A stretch of 33,707 nt of DNA from Patescibacteria group bacterium (lineage in GTDB: Bacteria > Patescibacteriota > Minisyncoccia > Phycocordibacterales > UBA1006): contig JAGQMN010000001.1 in assembly GCA_020428645.1 (NCBI GenBank), positions 64,532-98,238 on the forward strand. Direction: 5' to 3'. The notes below the pieces were generated by a model. The model was not told the DNA's origin, ran no database searches, and was given only the letters and a program-made list of their open reading frames with translations. Shown one piece after another: positions 1 through 9,529 of this stretch (positions are counted from its first letter, which is position 1; each line of letters opens with the position of its first letter). A program made the translations under genes and the position numbers.

Positions 1-1
1 A

Positions 2-367
2 AAGACTTATTTAGAGAAATCTAATATACATGGCATTGGACTATTTGCTGGAGAAAATATTCAAAAAGGAGAAATTATTTGGATACCTTCTGATCTATTC
101 ACATTACATATCCCAGAGGATAAATTCAAAGGGTTAGATATTTCTGACCAAGATATAATTCGTCATTATGGGTATTTCCATAAAGAAATGAATGTGTGGC
201 ACTTTGCTTCAGATAATAGTAGATTTATTAACCATTCCGTAAATCCAACAATTGTGAGAACGAAAACAGGTGATGGTGTTCAGGCGTTGGTAGATATTGT
301 AAGAGGAGATGAACTTACTCAAAATTATAGTGATTTTGAAGATTTACGAGATGTTCTTGGTGGTTAA
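2..367 (+). CDS. SET-domain protein, 5' end outside window
   Basis: Open from the left edge in frame 2 to a TAA at 365-367, giving about 121 residues. The SET-domain signature is clear: an N-terminal SNIHGIGLFAGENIQKGE stretch (the GxGxFA strand that binds SAM), then RFINHSVNPT (the NHS motif of the SET pseudoknot), then DELTQNYSDF (the ELT-x-NY strand). SET proteins transfer methyl groups from SAM to lysines; the bacterial targets are mostly unknown. No CxCxxxxC post-SET tail is present, unlike the second SET gene at 28715. A terminator hairpin follows, so it is probably transcribed separately from the swivel cluster. The start lies outside the window. Confidence 0.85.
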   Translation, partial: KTYLEKSNIHGIGLFAGENIQKGEIIWIPSDLFTLHIPEDKFKGLDISDQDIIRHYGYFHKEMNVWHFASDNSRFINHSVNPTIVRTKTGDGVQALVDIVRGDELTQNYSDFEDLRDVLGG

Positions 368-398
368 TATCAGCAAGGTAATAGTGAAAATTTTACAG

Positions 399-430
399 AA
401 AAACCAAGGTATTTCTTAGGTTTTTATTTT
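399..430 (+). terminator. Rho-independent terminator after SET gene
   Basis: AAAAACC-AAG (399-408) pairs with CTT-(A)-GGTTTTT (415-425) with one bulged base, followed by a T-rich tail. It separates the SET gene from the swivel cluster. Confidence 0.6.
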
Positions 431-437
431 TGTAGAG

Positions 438-446
438 TGGTATAGT
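438..446 (+). promoter_or_regulatory. Extended -10 promoter (TGG TATAGT)
   Basis: TG at 438-439, one spacer base, then TATAGT at 441-446. Only 6 nt lie between the hexamer and the ATG at 453, so transcription should start at or next to the start codon. No clear -35 box. Confidence 0.6.
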
Positions 447-452
447 AAAGGT

Positions 453-1547
453 ATGTCTGAGCATTTTTTCGACAAGCAAATTTCTCTCACCGAATGGTTT
501 CAGGGTATTAAGCATGACGATGTCCTGAAACATCGAGACGAGGATAATGAAAAAAGAGAACGTCTGCGCGCCCTCAACAAAATTATTGATCTGCCGTTTG
601 ATAAACCTGTGCAGTTTAGTGCTGTTGATATTGCTGAAAAAACTCCTGAATTCCAAAAATATTTTAATGAACATGGATCAGAAAAATGTGCCTTGAGATT
701 GATTCCCTATGATAGCAGTTTAGAAAAATTACGTATGCGTGGTTTAACTGTGCATGATGTTGTAACTGATTGGTTTCCAAAACAAAATATTGATCCTGAA
801 AAGTACCGAGCCGATTTCATGGGGCATTCTGATGTTAATTATTGGTCAACCATTTTTGTTGTTACGGACAAGGGCATTACAGGAGAAATTATCGCTGATT
901 CACACGAAAAACTGACACAAGGATTCTATGACGAACATAAACCGATTATGTTCTCGTACGATTTCAAAACATGGACATTGTCCAGACAAGACGAAGAAGC
1001 GCAAAAACACCTTGAACATTTGATTTCTTTTTTGTATGTAAATGATTCAGATAAACAGTTATTACTCATAAACAAATTGAACGCGAAATTTGTTTCCAGA
1101 TACTTGAAAGGATATTTTGAAAGCGTTGATACCGACCAAGGTGTTTGGTTTATTGATTACAATCGATTGCTTGTGGATGATATACCTCAATTTTTAACAG
1201 ACGAGAAAATAAGCGCCCACACAGTATCTGGAAATTGTGCGTCTGGCGGAGTTGCAAAAGGTAGGGTGCGTATTATTTCTGACCCGGAAGATGACAGTTA
1301 TTTTTCAGATGGAGACATTCTCGTCTGCGATATGACATCTCCCCAGTATGTCCCTTTCATGGTGAAAGCTGGTGGGATTGTTACAGATCGTGGCGGGATT
1401 ACCTCGCACGCTGCCATTGTGGCGCGTGAATTGAAAAAACCCTGCATTGTTGGAACTGACACAGCGACCGAAGTTTTAAAAAACGGTGATTTTGTCGAGG
1501 TTGATGCTGATAATAAGGTAGTGAAAGTGTTAGAAAAAGTTTCGTAA
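453..1547 (+). CDS. Phosphohistidine swivel-domain protein 1 (PEP-utilising enzyme mobile domain)
   Basis: 364 residues. The C-terminal 107 residues (about 258-364) are a PEP-utilisers mobile (swivel) domain with the phosphorylatable histidine H319 in GGITSHAAIVARE, followed by KKPCIVGT and a VEVDADN strand near the end. In PEP synthase, PPDK and rifampin phosphotransferase this domain carries phosphate on His between two active sites. The usual ATP-grasp domain is not recognisable. The N-terminal 250 residues differ from those of the other swivel proteins here: they are mixed alpha/beta, with segments such as WSTIFVVTDKGITGEII that might be a remnant of an ATP-grasp fold (weak inference). 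It is a single-gene unit with its own promoter; the next gene has its own -10 box. The start at 453 is supported by the -10 spacing. Confidence 0.85.
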   Translation: MSEHFFDKQISLTEWFQGIKHDDVLKHRDEDNEKRERLRALNKIIDLPFDKPVQFSAVDIAEKTPEFQKYFNEHGSEKCALRLIPYDSSLEKLRMRGLTVHDVVTDWFPKQNIDPEKYRADFMGHSDVNYWSTIFVVTDKGITGEIIADSHEKLTQGFYDEHKPIMFSYDFKTWTLSRQDEEAQKHLEHLISFLYVNDSDKQLLLINKLNAKFVSRYLKGYFESVDTDQGVWFIDYNRLLVDDIPQFLTDEKISAHTVSGNCASGGVAKGRVRIISDPEDDSYFSDGDILVCDMTSPQYVPFMVKAGGIVTDRGGITSHAAIVARELKKPCIVGTDTATEVLKNGDFVEVDADNKVVKVLEKVS

Positions 1548-1563
1548 AATGATACTTTGAATA

Positions 1564-1572
1564 TGTTATAAT
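1564..1572 (+). promoter_or_regulatory. Extended -10 promoter (TGT TATAAT)
   Basis: A consensus TATAAT at 1567-1572 with TG at 1564-1565, ending 6 nt before the ATG at 1579. It should drive the six-gene unit 1579-9529 as a leaderless transcript. Confidence 0.75.
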
Positions 1573-1578
1573 TCAAAG

Positions 1579-2355
1579 ATGGAACATCCTCGCAGTTATA
1601 ATATTATGCGCCATGGCCATAAATTGGAATTAGGTGAAACCAGACCATCTTTAGAAAATTCTCATTTAACATCAGAACAACAAACTATGTGGGATGAATC
1701 TATAGAGGCCTTAGGTATTAAAGATCCAGAAATTACTTATGAAACATTGCTACTCATAGAACAATTAGCAGATAAAATTTTTCAAGAATTACCGCCAAAT
1801 GCTATCGTAGTTTTCAATTCTACCAAAACACCTCGTACTCAAATGACACTAGATTTACTCTCTCGTTCAATAACACGTTTGTCGCTTGATTCTGATAAAA
1901 ATATTCGCACAAGTTGTCTGTGGGAACCTGATTATACTGCTCAAAAATCGAATAGTTTAACTAATATCTCATCAAGTCTTGAAAATGATGGTTTGCTAAA
2001 GATAATGCAAAACATAAATATGAATTCGGAGAGTAATTCTTTACGTGCATATTTAGAGAAAGAAGGAACCGTTTCGCATCAAGATGAAGATGCGCTTGTA
2101 TTAGAAGCGGTAAATGCAGATCTTAGTCGTGGAAAACAATCTCTTTTTAGACAACGAGCCGAGATACTTAAAAAACAAATTCAAGATTTACAGAAAAGTA
2201 CCCATGCTATAGATGCACCAGTATATTTTTATGGTGTTGGTCATCATGGTAGTCTCATTGCTTGGGATATTGCTTTTAATGGGAGAGATTCTTATTCAAA
2301 TGTAGATGAAATTCCAAAACCCTTGAGTTTAATCAGTATCAACCCAGAACCATGA
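1579..2355 (+). CDS. Histidine phosphatase superfamily protein
   Basis: 258 residues. The phosphatase signature is present: MRHGHK near the N-terminus (R11, H12 as nucleophile), NSTKTPRTQMT in place of the usual SPxxRxxxTA (R86), and YGVGHHGSLI with the second catalytic His (H222 or H223). The superfamily includes phosphoglycerate mutases, phytases and SixA, which dephosphorylates phosphohistidine. It leads a unit of five swivel-domain genes, and its TGA stop overlaps the next ATG by 4 nt. This supports a functional link, with phosphohistidine or a phosphorylated product as the likely target (inference). It is more divergent from the other two phosphatases here than they are from each other. 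The start is fixed by the adjacent -10 box. Confidence 0.75.
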   Translation: MEHPRSYNIMRHGHKLELGETRPSLENSHLTSEQQTMWDESIEALGIKDPEITYETLLLIEQLADKIFQELPPNAIVVFNSTKTPRTQMTLDLLSRSITRLSLDSDKNIRTSCLWEPDYTAQKSNSLTNISSSLENDGLLKIMQNINMNSESNSLRAYLEKEGTVSHQDEDALVLEAVNADLSRGKQSLFRQRAEILKKQIQDLQKSTHAIDAPVYFYGVGHHGSLIAWDIAFNGRDSYSNVDEIPKPLSLISINPEP

Positions 2356-4466
2356 AGTTAGTTAAATCATTTACTAGGTCTTTTCCCTTGGTACTCGTTC
2401 AAATGTGGGGAAGACGTTATGCACACAGTTTTCTAGGTGAAGATATATCACCGATACCGATATACATATTCAGGTATAAAGATGGACTCGTTACAGCTTA
2501 CCGTAACTTGGATACGCCCAATATACTCAACCCTATTATCAAAAAACGACTCGAAAAAGACGATAATTTTATACTTAATTTTTTTATGGAAAAGTCAGGT
2601 GTGTTTGGTGAACTGATGCGCTTTAAAGATGCTACCAATTTTTCTATTGATGACTTTAAAACTTTTCTGAACAATCTCTACGATTACTGGCAGGTACACT
2701 ACATTTCACAGTTCGTTCCGCTTGATGATAGTTTTGAAGAAAAACATCGAGAAGAAGCTTTACAAATAAGAGCAAAAATCGACAAGTTAGTTCACAGTTT
2801 CTGGGTATTGATTGTTCCATCAATTCAAAAATTGTTTCCAAAGATTCAAGAGTTTGCAGAGTATGTAACTTGGGACGAAATAAAAAATGATGATATTCCA
2901 ATTATTCAAGAACTCAAAAATAGAGCTCAACAAGAAATCATTTTGTTTAATGATCAACTTATAACCCCTCAGGAATTAAATAAACTGCTCCAACAGTTTT
3001 CTTGCGAAATTTCTGATTTGGCTGTGAACGATAATGACAAGATAACTGGTCAAGTCGCTTTTCCAGGCAAGGTATCTGGCAGGGTATCCAAAATCTTTAA
3101 AGAGGAAGATATGAACAAGTTACAAGAAGGTGATATTCTCGTTTCGTATATGACCATGCCGGTTTTTATAACAGCTATTAAAAAAGCTGGAGCTTTGGTT
3201 ACCGATGAGGGCGGGATTACCTGTCATGCTGCAATTCTTGCTCGTGAACTCAAAAAACCTTGTATCATTGGTACAAAATTTGCAACACAAATTTTAAAGG
3301 ATGGAGATGTAGTTGAGGTTGATGCTGATAATGGGGTAGTGAGGATTATTGAAAGTAATAATAAAGTTATCCTTCCTGATTATTCGAATGAAAAAATATT
3401 TTTTCAGTTCCAAGCGAAGAACCTCTACTTACTATTCGCCGATATTTTGCACCAATCGTATGGTGAGCGAGGTACATTGATTTTTTACACTAATGATGTG
3501 TACCAAGAGTGCATGTCCGAGAAACACTACACCACATCACAACAGCTTGGACTCGATTTCTACAATTCAAAGGAACAATTTGAAAAATTTAAAGTTGATA
3601 TCAAGAAAGTTTTCAATAAAGCCAAAATAACTTTTCCAAAGATTCTTGATAATACATTAACTCAAAAAATATTAAAAAATTTTTTTAAAGTAGCTAAATC
3701 TATTTTTGATTACTATTCTTGGATGGATCCACTCTTCACTGACGAAGCTTTCAAACGATCTAGCACATCACCTATTCTGAAGAAACATCTTGATGAGGTG
3801 TCAGTTATCAAAGATGAATATCGAGAGCAACTAAACTCCTTCTTTTTGGAAGATGATAACTTTCTGGAAAAGTTAATCCACAAGCTTTCTCGTGATTTTG
3901 ATGTTGCTGTCGAAGATCTTAAATTTTACAGAATTCATGAACTCTATGGACTTTTTGAAGATAAAAAAGTATTGAGTCAAGAGTTACGAGAGAGAAAGAA
4001 CGCGTACTTATTAATTGGATTATCCAAAAACATTGAAAGTTTGTATGGAGAAAATGCGCAATCAGTTATTGCAAGTATTGTTAAACACCGGGAATACCAA
4101 GGTGGGAATATTCAAGGTACGGTTGCAAATGTTTCAAGTACTCCAAAAATTGAAGGGCGAGTGAAAAAAATTCCACTCGATTATTCTGATTTCGTTACAA
4201 TGAAAGCAGTTATGTCGGAGATGAAACAAGGTGAAATTCTCGTTGCGCAGTCAACTGCTCCTGAGCTACTCCCGGCTTGTAAAAAAGCTGCAGCGATTAT
4301 CACAAACGTTGGCGGACTCCTATCGCATGCAGCGATTGTTTCCAGGGAGTTTAATATTCCTTGTATTGTTGGAACTGTTCATGCTACAGAGGTACTAAAA
4401 GATGGAGATTTGGTAGAGGTGGATGCGGATAATGGGACGGTGAAGATTTTAGAAACATATGAATAA
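2352..4466 (+). CDS. Double swivel-domain protein (two PEP-mobile domains)
   Basis: 704 residues in two homologous units. Unit A is a helical region (1-230) plus a swivel domain (about 233-338) with H292 in GGITCHAAILARE. Unit B is a helical region (about 345-595) plus a swivel domain (about 598-704) with H659 in GGLLSHAAIVSRE. Both swivel domains end in the VEVDADNG strand. Before the second domain, DLKFYRIHELYGLF and a following ERKNAY resemble the helical linker that precedes the swivel domain in PEP-synthase and rifampin-phosphotransferase relatives. No ATP-grasp or PEP-binding barrel is seen. It overlaps the upstream phosphatase by 4 nt and the next gene by 8 nt, so translation is probably coupled. 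It looks like an in-frame fusion or tandem duplication of a one-swivel gene. Confidence 0.85.
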   Translation: MKLVKSFTRSFPLVLVQMWGRRYAHSFLGEDISPIPIYIFRYKDGLVTAYRNLDTPNILNPIIKKRLEKDDNFILNFFMEKSGVFGELMRFKDATNFSIDDFKTFLNNLYDYWQVHYISQFVPLDDSFEEKHREEALQIRAKIDKLVHSFWVLIVPSIQKLFPKIQEFAEYVTWDEIKNDDIPIIQELKNRAQQEIILFNDQLITPQELNKLLQQFSCEISDLAVNDNDKITGQVAFPGKVSGRVSKIFKEEDMNKLQEGDILVSYMTMPVFITAIKKAGALVTDEGGITCHAAILARELKKPCIIGTKFATQILKDGDVVEVDADNGVVRIIESNNKVILPDYSNEKIFFQFQAKNLYLLFADILHQSYGERGTLIFYTNDVYQECMSEKHYTTSQQLGLDFYNSKEQFEKFKVDIKKVFNKAKITFPKILDNTLTQKILKNFFKVAKSIFDYYSWMDPLFTDEAFKRSSTSPILKKHLDEVSVIKDEYREQLNSFFLEDDNFLEKLIHKLSRDFDVAVEDLKFYRIHELYGLFEDKKVLSQELRERKNAYLLIGLSKNIESLYGENAQSVIASIVKHREYQGGNIQGTVANVSSTPKIEGRVKKIPLDYSDFVTMKAVMSEMKQGEILVAQSTAPELLPACKKAAAIITNVGGLLSHAAIVSREFNIPCIVGTVHATEVLKDGDLVEVDADNGTVKILETYE

Positions 4467-5928
4467 TATAGAGAATAATGTTTTAAATAACTTTAGCGAA
4501 CTGAAAGATTATAATGTTATTCAAGAGGCTGCTCGATCAAGTTACTATTTGTACTGTAATCTTATTGTTGAAGCATTCTCTGAGAATATGAGCAAATGGT
4601 CGGTTTTCGGGCAAGATCTTTGTGCTGATTTTATAGACAATAAGGTCCGTTACTACTTCTTTTTCAAGAACTATCAACTATGTGAGAATTTTCTCAATAG
4701 TGCTTTAAAAGATTCTGCGTATTTTCAAAAATTAGAAGAAGACATTCAACGTCTTAAAGAAAAAAGTATTAAAAAATTTCTAGACGTTGCTCATCTTAAT
4801 CGTGATGAGCTTATACTTCTTGTGAGAGAATTCGTGGATGATTTTAAACGTTTTATTGATATTTCGGGTATTCTAAGAGAACACGATCACGGAGTTCGTA
4901 ATTATTTTTCAAGTCGCTATTCAGGTAATAAACTTGATCACATATTTATGACTGTATCAAATGGAGAAGAGAAACATATGAGTTTTAATCGCCAAGAGGA
5001 AGTACAAGTGTTGAGGTATGCAATACACATTCAGCAGGAAAATATAAAGCATGATACTTCAAAATGGAATACATTAATTGATCATTTATTTGATTCATTT
5101 CGTTGGTCGGTGTGTGGTTACTACAACGAATTACCAAGGACAAGAGATAATTACCGAGCGTTATTATTAGACGCACTATCTAGAAATCCGTACGAAGAAC
5201 TAACGTCTATTGAACAAAAAATTCAAAAAGATATTTCTTTGCGTAATGAACTACTTTCAGCATTAACAGAGGAAGAACAGAAAGTTGCGGATATTGTCCA
5301 ACAAATTGTGTACTTGAAAGACTATTATAAATCACAATGTAATGAATTTTTGTGTAAAGCAGAACCATTCTTTGAACGGTTATCAGAAGTCCTGGGTTGG
5401 AAGATTCACGATTTGAAAAACTTGAATGAAGACGAAATGGTTACGTTGCTCCAAGATAAGCCTATTGATTTAGCATTGGTTGCTCAAAGAAATAAACAGA
5501 GTATACCAATAACATGGAATGGTCATTTTAATGTGTTAGTTAACGAGCAAGCATTACTATTCAAGGAAACGTTTCTGAATACTACTTCTAATGTACCACT
5601 ACAGTATAAGGGTCGAACAGCATGTCGTGGTTTGGTTGAGGGAATCGCGCGAGTAGTCTTGAGAAAAGAAGAATTTGCTGAATTTAATGAAAGAGAAATA
5701 TTAGTTGCCTTTAATACGTCTCCTGATTATGTACCTATAATGAAGCGCGCCTCTGCCATTATTGCCGAAGAAGGTGGTCTCACAAGTCATACTGCCATTG
5801 TTGCACGTGAGCTCAATATCCCATGTATTGTTGGAATCGATCATATCACTGATTTTGTGTATACTGGTGATAGGTTACGAGTTGACGCTAGTAATGGAGT
5901 GATTGAGATTGTAGAAAAACATGAATAG
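4459..5928 (+). CDS. Phosphohistidine swivel-domain protein 3
   Basis: 489 residues. A long, mostly helical N-terminal part (1-380) is followed by a swivel domain (about 384-489) with H444 in GGLTSHTAIVARE and a terminal VDASNG strand. The stretch LGWKIHDLKNLNEDEM matches the linker seen before the swivel domain in the other family members. The swivel sequence is slightly divergent (SHTA for SHAA, IVGI for IVGT) but keeps the histidine. It overlaps the genes on both sides by 8 nt. No ATP-grasp is recognisable. The N-terminal region may bind a substrate or partner; nothing in the sequence shows which. Confidence 0.82.
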   Translation: MNNIENNVLNNFSELKDYNVIQEAARSSYYLYCNLIVEAFSENMSKWSVFGQDLCADFIDNKVRYYFFFKNYQLCENFLNSALKDSAYFQKLEEDIQRLKEKSIKKFLDVAHLNRDELILLVREFVDDFKRFIDISGILREHDHGVRNYFSSRYSGNKLDHIFMTVSNGEEKHMSFNRQEEVQVLRYAIHIQQENIKHDTSKWNTLIDHLFDSFRWSVCGYYNELPRTRDNYRALLLDALSRNPYEELTSIEQKIQKDISLRNELLSALTEEEQKVADIVQQIVYLKDYYKSQCNEFLCKAEPFFERLSEVLGWKIHDLKNLNEDEMVTLLQDKPIDLALVAQRNKQSIPITWNGHFNVLVNEQALLFKETFLNTTSNVPLQYKGRTACRGLVEGIARVVLRKEEFAEFNEREILVAFNTSPDYVPIMKRASAIIAEEGGLTSHTAIVARELNIPCIVGIDHITDFVYTGDRLRVDASNGVIEIVEKHE

Positions 5929-6967
5929 TAACAAGACAATCCTTTCAAAAATATTTGCTCGAGAGAAAACACTCTTTTACTTTTCTATGTGGAATGATTC
6001 CGATCGTTTGGGTTGGGAGGATTTTCTCGGTTATACGATTCAGAACAATCTTTTTATCATTAAGCCAAAAGGAAAAAAAAGCTCTGTTTGGTATTCTTTG
6101 GATGAGTTAGCATATATGGAACAACAAGCTGAAATGGCACTAGCAGAACCAGACTTTATGACAAAGATTCAGAGGCGTTTTGAATACGAATGGCCTTTTT
6201 TAGTAGCTTATTTAAATGGAAATCAAAAAATTGAAACGTGTGATGATTTATTGGATTATTACCAACATTTAACGACCTGGTGGTCTGCTATGGTTCCTAT
6301 TTTTGAGTTACCAAATAAGGAGAATATTAATGATGATGTGAGAAAATTAATTATTCAATACCGCCAACAGTCTGAAAAATATACCGAGAGAATGAATGAA
6401 TTATTTATTGAGTTTTGGGAGAAAAAATTCCCTCAGTACCAAGATATCCTATTTTTTGTACAACCTCATGAAGCGGCGCACATAGCGAAAGGAGAAGTGA
6501 ACGAGTCATATATTGCAGAAATACGAAAACGAGTGAACGGTTGTTATTTGTTTAATGGAAATATCATTTTGGAAGATACTATTGATGATGTTTTGCAACA
6601 GCATAACCTCGTGTTGGAACAACAAGAGGTTAAAGAAACTCATCAGCTTTTGGGAACAGCTACCTACCATACCCACGAAACAGTTACCGGTATAGTAAGG
6701 GTTATTAAGAATCTCACCCAAATCTCCCAATTTAAATCTGGTGAAATTTTAGTAACAGAAATGACGAATCCGAATTGCGTGCCTATTATGAAAAAAGCCA
6801 CTGCGATCATCACCGACGAGGGCGGACTCATGTGTCATGCGGCAATTGTTAGTCGTGAAATTAAAGTTCCTTGTATCATTGGTACAAGAAATGCCACTCA
6901 AGTTTTACGTGATGGGGACTTGGTTGAGATTGATGCTGATAATGGTGTTGTGAGAAAAGTCCAATGA
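5921..6967 (+). CDS. Phosphohistidine swivel-domain protein 4
   Basis: 348 residues, one of the shorter members. The N-terminal 240 residues are Trp/Tyr-rich and helical, followed by a swivel domain (about 243-348) with H306 in GGLMCHAAIVSRE and a terminal VEIDADNG strand. DILFFVQPHEAAHIAKG followed by IRKRVNG corresponds to the E-x(n)-R linker found in its neighbours. The start overlaps the previous gene by 8 nt and the stop overlaps the next start in an ATGA arrangement. The likely role is a phosphate-carrying swivel subunit acting with partners in trans (inference). Confidence 0.82.
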   Translation: MNSNKTILSKIFAREKTLFYFSMWNDSDRLGWEDFLGYTIQNNLFIIKPKGKKSSVWYSLDELAYMEQQAEMALAEPDFMTKIQRRFEYEWPFLVAYLNGNQKIETCDDLLDYYQHLTTWWSAMVPIFELPNKENINDDVRKLIIQYRQQSEKYTERMNELFIEFWEKKFPQYQDILFFVQPHEAAHIAKGEVNESYIAEIRKRVNGCYLFNGNIILEDTIDDVLQQHNLVLEQQEVKETHQLLGTATYHTHETVTGIVRVIKNLTQISQFKSGEILVTEMTNPNCVPIMKKATAIITDEGGLMCHAAIVSREIKVPCIIGTRNATQVLRDGDLVEIDADNGVVRKVQ

Positions 6968-8454
6968 ATACCAAAGAACAAATAATAAATATCATTAACG
7001 ACAATTCGTTTTACAAAATTTACTCACGAAATTCTTCTGTATACGTTTCGGAATGTTTTGGTTTTTATGCTAAGGAATATTTGAAAAATTCGTATGGTGT
7101 TCATTGGGATGAAATAGCAGTGAATGAAAATGAATTTGTTGATGTCTATGGAATTAAAGATCAAAAAGATATCGTTAGTGCCACTATACGTAAACGACTT
7201 ATATCGTCGGTGGGTATACAAGATTTTTATGAAGATTTCGCATTACCATACTTTCATGCTTATAGAGAAATTACAAAAAAAATGGCAGAAAAGTATCGCG
7301 ATCAAAGTTTGAACTTTGACGAGATTCTTGCTGATTTTAAAGAGTTTAGCGTTGTATATGCTCAGTTCATTGCTCAGAATTATTTTATTTTCTTTACTGA
7401 TGAGCCCCTCAATGATTTTCTAGCAGAAGAATTGAAAAATACTTTCCCTAATAAGTCTGCAGCAGAGATTAGTGATATTATACAAATCATCTCAACACCC
7501 CTAGAAAAAACAGCAGTTGTTTTGGAACGAATTTCTTTTCTAAAATTAAAACTGGCGGAATTTAAAGGTAAACCTGATTTTGAAAAGCAATTATTAGAGC
7601 ATACAAAAAATTACAATTGGTTTCCTATTTATAATCCATCAGACAGTGCACATAGTGTTGACTACTATCGTACATACCTACGTGACTTTGATGTGGATGA
7701 TGCGAAGCATGAACTTAATCACATTCTAGAAGAACAAGAGGTGCATAAAAATTTGTACACTAATTTTATTTCTTCTCTTTCAAATCAATCGCTTAAAAAA
7801 CTCATTGAAATTACAAACAAGGTGAGTTTCTATCGTGAGTATCGAAATGATATACGACGAGAGGGTCTACGTGATATTCAGGGTCTATTTCGATCAATAG
7901 CTAACATATTGGGGATTTCAGTAAAGGAACTGTGTCATATGCAACGTGAAGAAATTATTCATTCACTAACACATCATTCATTAATTCTAGATAAAAAATT
8001 ACTTAATGATAGAATTCTTTCTTTTCTTGTCTTGTTTACTCAGAGTGCATCTAGGATTATTGATGATAAGGATATAATCGCGGATTGCAAACAATTGATT
8101 AAAAATAAAAATAGCACCAGTACATCACTTACAGGTGCAATTGGATCAAAAGGGTTTGCTACAGGTACAGCAGTTGTTATTGATAATATTAATAGACTAT
8201 CTGAGGTTAAGGAGGGGGATATTTTAGTGGCAAGTATGACTGCTCCGGACTACGTTCCAGCAATGAGAATGGCGGCTGCAGTGGTAACCGATGAGGGTGG
8301 AATCACCTGCCACGCAGCGGTTATTGCTCGTGAATTAAACAAACCATGTATCATTGGAACTAAATCTGCGACACAGATTATAAAAACTGGCGATGTGGTT
8401 GAGGTTGATGCAGATAATGGAATCGTGACTATTTTAGAAAAATATGAATCATAA
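6964..8454 (+). CDS. Phosphohistidine swivel-domain protein 5
   Basis: 496 residues. A helical region (1-385) is followed by a swivel domain (388-496) with H450 in GGITCHAAVIARE. Within the helical region, FYREYRNDIRREGL and LGISVKELCHMQREEI closely resemble the linker helices of rifampin-phosphotransferase and PEP-synthase-like enzymes just before the swivel. This is the best indication that the family descends from such an enzyme that lost its ATP-grasp half. HTKNYNWFPIYN has a counterpart in the 10468 gene (HTEKYEWVNTEY). ATGA overlap upstream and 11-nt overlap downstream. Confidence 0.85.
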   Translation: MNTKEQIINIINDNSFYKIYSRNSSVYVSECFGFYAKEYLKNSYGVHWDEIAVNENEFVDVYGIKDQKDIVSATIRKRLISSVGIQDFYEDFALPYFHAYREITKKMAEKYRDQSLNFDEILADFKEFSVVYAQFIAQNYFIFFTDEPLNDFLAEELKNTFPNKSAAEISDIIQIISTPLEKTAVVLERISFLKLKLAEFKGKPDFEKQLLEHTKNYNWFPIYNPSDSAHSVDYYRTYLRDFDVDDAKHELNHILEEQEVHKNLYTNFISSLSNQSLKKLIEITNKVSFYREYRNDIRREGLRDIQGLFRSIANILGISVKELCHMQREEIIHSLTHHSLILDKKLLNDRILSFLVLFTQSASRIIDDKDIIADCKQLIKNKNSTSTSLTGAIGSKGFATGTAVVIDNINRLSEVKEGDILVASMTAPDYVPAMRMAAAVVTDEGGITCHAAVIARELNKPCIIGTKSATQIIKTGDVVEVDADNGIVTILEKYES

Positions 8455-9529
8455 TTCTATTAACGCTGTGTATACATACGATTGGGTACATTACCTCACT
8501 CGACCATTTAATCTATTTACCTCTTCGTTATGGTATGAGTGGTACGTTGCACCTGAACGACAGGAACTCTTTGGAGTTGAAATTGACACAGTCATGTTTA
8601 TTGAAGAAACACCCAATGTCGTACGAAACTATCGTATTCGTGAACAACACGATGCGTATCTTAGTGCACTTGAAGCGTTAGTTTTGGATGAACCTGAGCG
8701 TTGTGTTTCACTACTGAGAAAAGGTATCGAACTGAACAATTACGCAACACGCTATATGTCGGGGACTTCATCATTTGATACTCTTGAATCAGCGGTACAA
8801 TTTTTAATTCCACTCGCACTCCATGCGACAGTATTACCATACTTTGTACTCAGGACATTAGAACTAAAAAATATTAACAATACTGAACTCAGAGAGCTTG
8901 CAACATCGCTTCGTATTGATTCATACTATCCTAAAGTTATGCAGGATATCATTGTGCCGATGGCTGTGAAGCAACTCTCTGAACTAGGTATTAACGAACC
9001 TGAACATGCTCTTGAATGTATCACCTACCAAGAGTTACGAGCCCGTACTACATCGGTTCTAAACCAGAGATTACAAGATCGATTAGCGGGGAAATTATTT
9101 GTATTTCATGTCATACGAGGTGAACATAGTGTTCAATACGTAGATGATACACAGAAACTCATCGTTACTATAGAAGGTTTTGATGCTAACCAAAATCAAA
9201 AAACATTGCATGGTACTGTCGCGCACCCTGGTAAGGTAACTGGTACTGCACGAATTGTACGTACCATTGATGGTAGCGATGTAACCTTTAATCCTGGTGA
9301 TATTCTTGTATCTATTAATTCAAATCCTCACCTTATGCCACTTATTACCAAAGCAGCGGCAATTGTTACCGATGAAGGTGGTGTAGGGTGCCACGCGGCA
9401 ATCGTTTCACGAGAACTACAGATACCGTGCATCATTGGTACGCACGTTGCCACCACTACTTTGCATGACGGGGATTTGGTCGAAGTAGATGCTGATAATG
9501 GAGCAGTAACCATTTTAGAAAGAGCCTGA
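8444..9529 (+). CDS. Phosphohistidine swivel-domain protein 6
   Basis: 361 residues. A helical region (1-250) is followed by a swivel domain (about 255-361) with H317 in GGVGCHAAIVSRE and VEVDADNG close to the end. It is the last gene of the 1579-9529 unit: it overlaps the preceding gene by 11 nt and its TGA stop lies at the edge of a terminator loop. Its sequence has fewer A/T runs than its neighbours, hinting at a slightly different history (impression only, not measured). No catalytic nucleotide-binding domain is visible. Confidence 0.83.
   Translation: MNHNSINAVYTYDWVHYLTRPFNLFTSSLWYEWYVAPERQELFGVEIDTVMFIEETPNVVRNYRIREQHDAYLSALEALVLDEPERCVSLLRKGIELNNYATRYMSGTSSFDTLESAVQFLIPLALHATVLPYFVLRTLELKNINNTELRELATSLRIDSYYPKVMQDIIVPMAVKQLSELGINEPEHALECITYQELRARTTSVLNQRLQDRLAGKLFVFHVIRGEHSVQYVDDTQKLIVTIEGFDANQNQKTLHGTVAHPGKVTGTARIVRTIDGSDVTFNPGDILVSINSNPHLMPLITKAAAIVTDEGGVGCHAAIVSRELQIPCIIGTHVATTTLHDGDLVEVDADNGAVTILERA

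Noticed and set aside
393-674. Open frame on the minus strand opposite the start of the first swivel gene
   Set aside because: It runs through a terminator and a promoter and lies antisense to a gene with clear domain homology. No family match.
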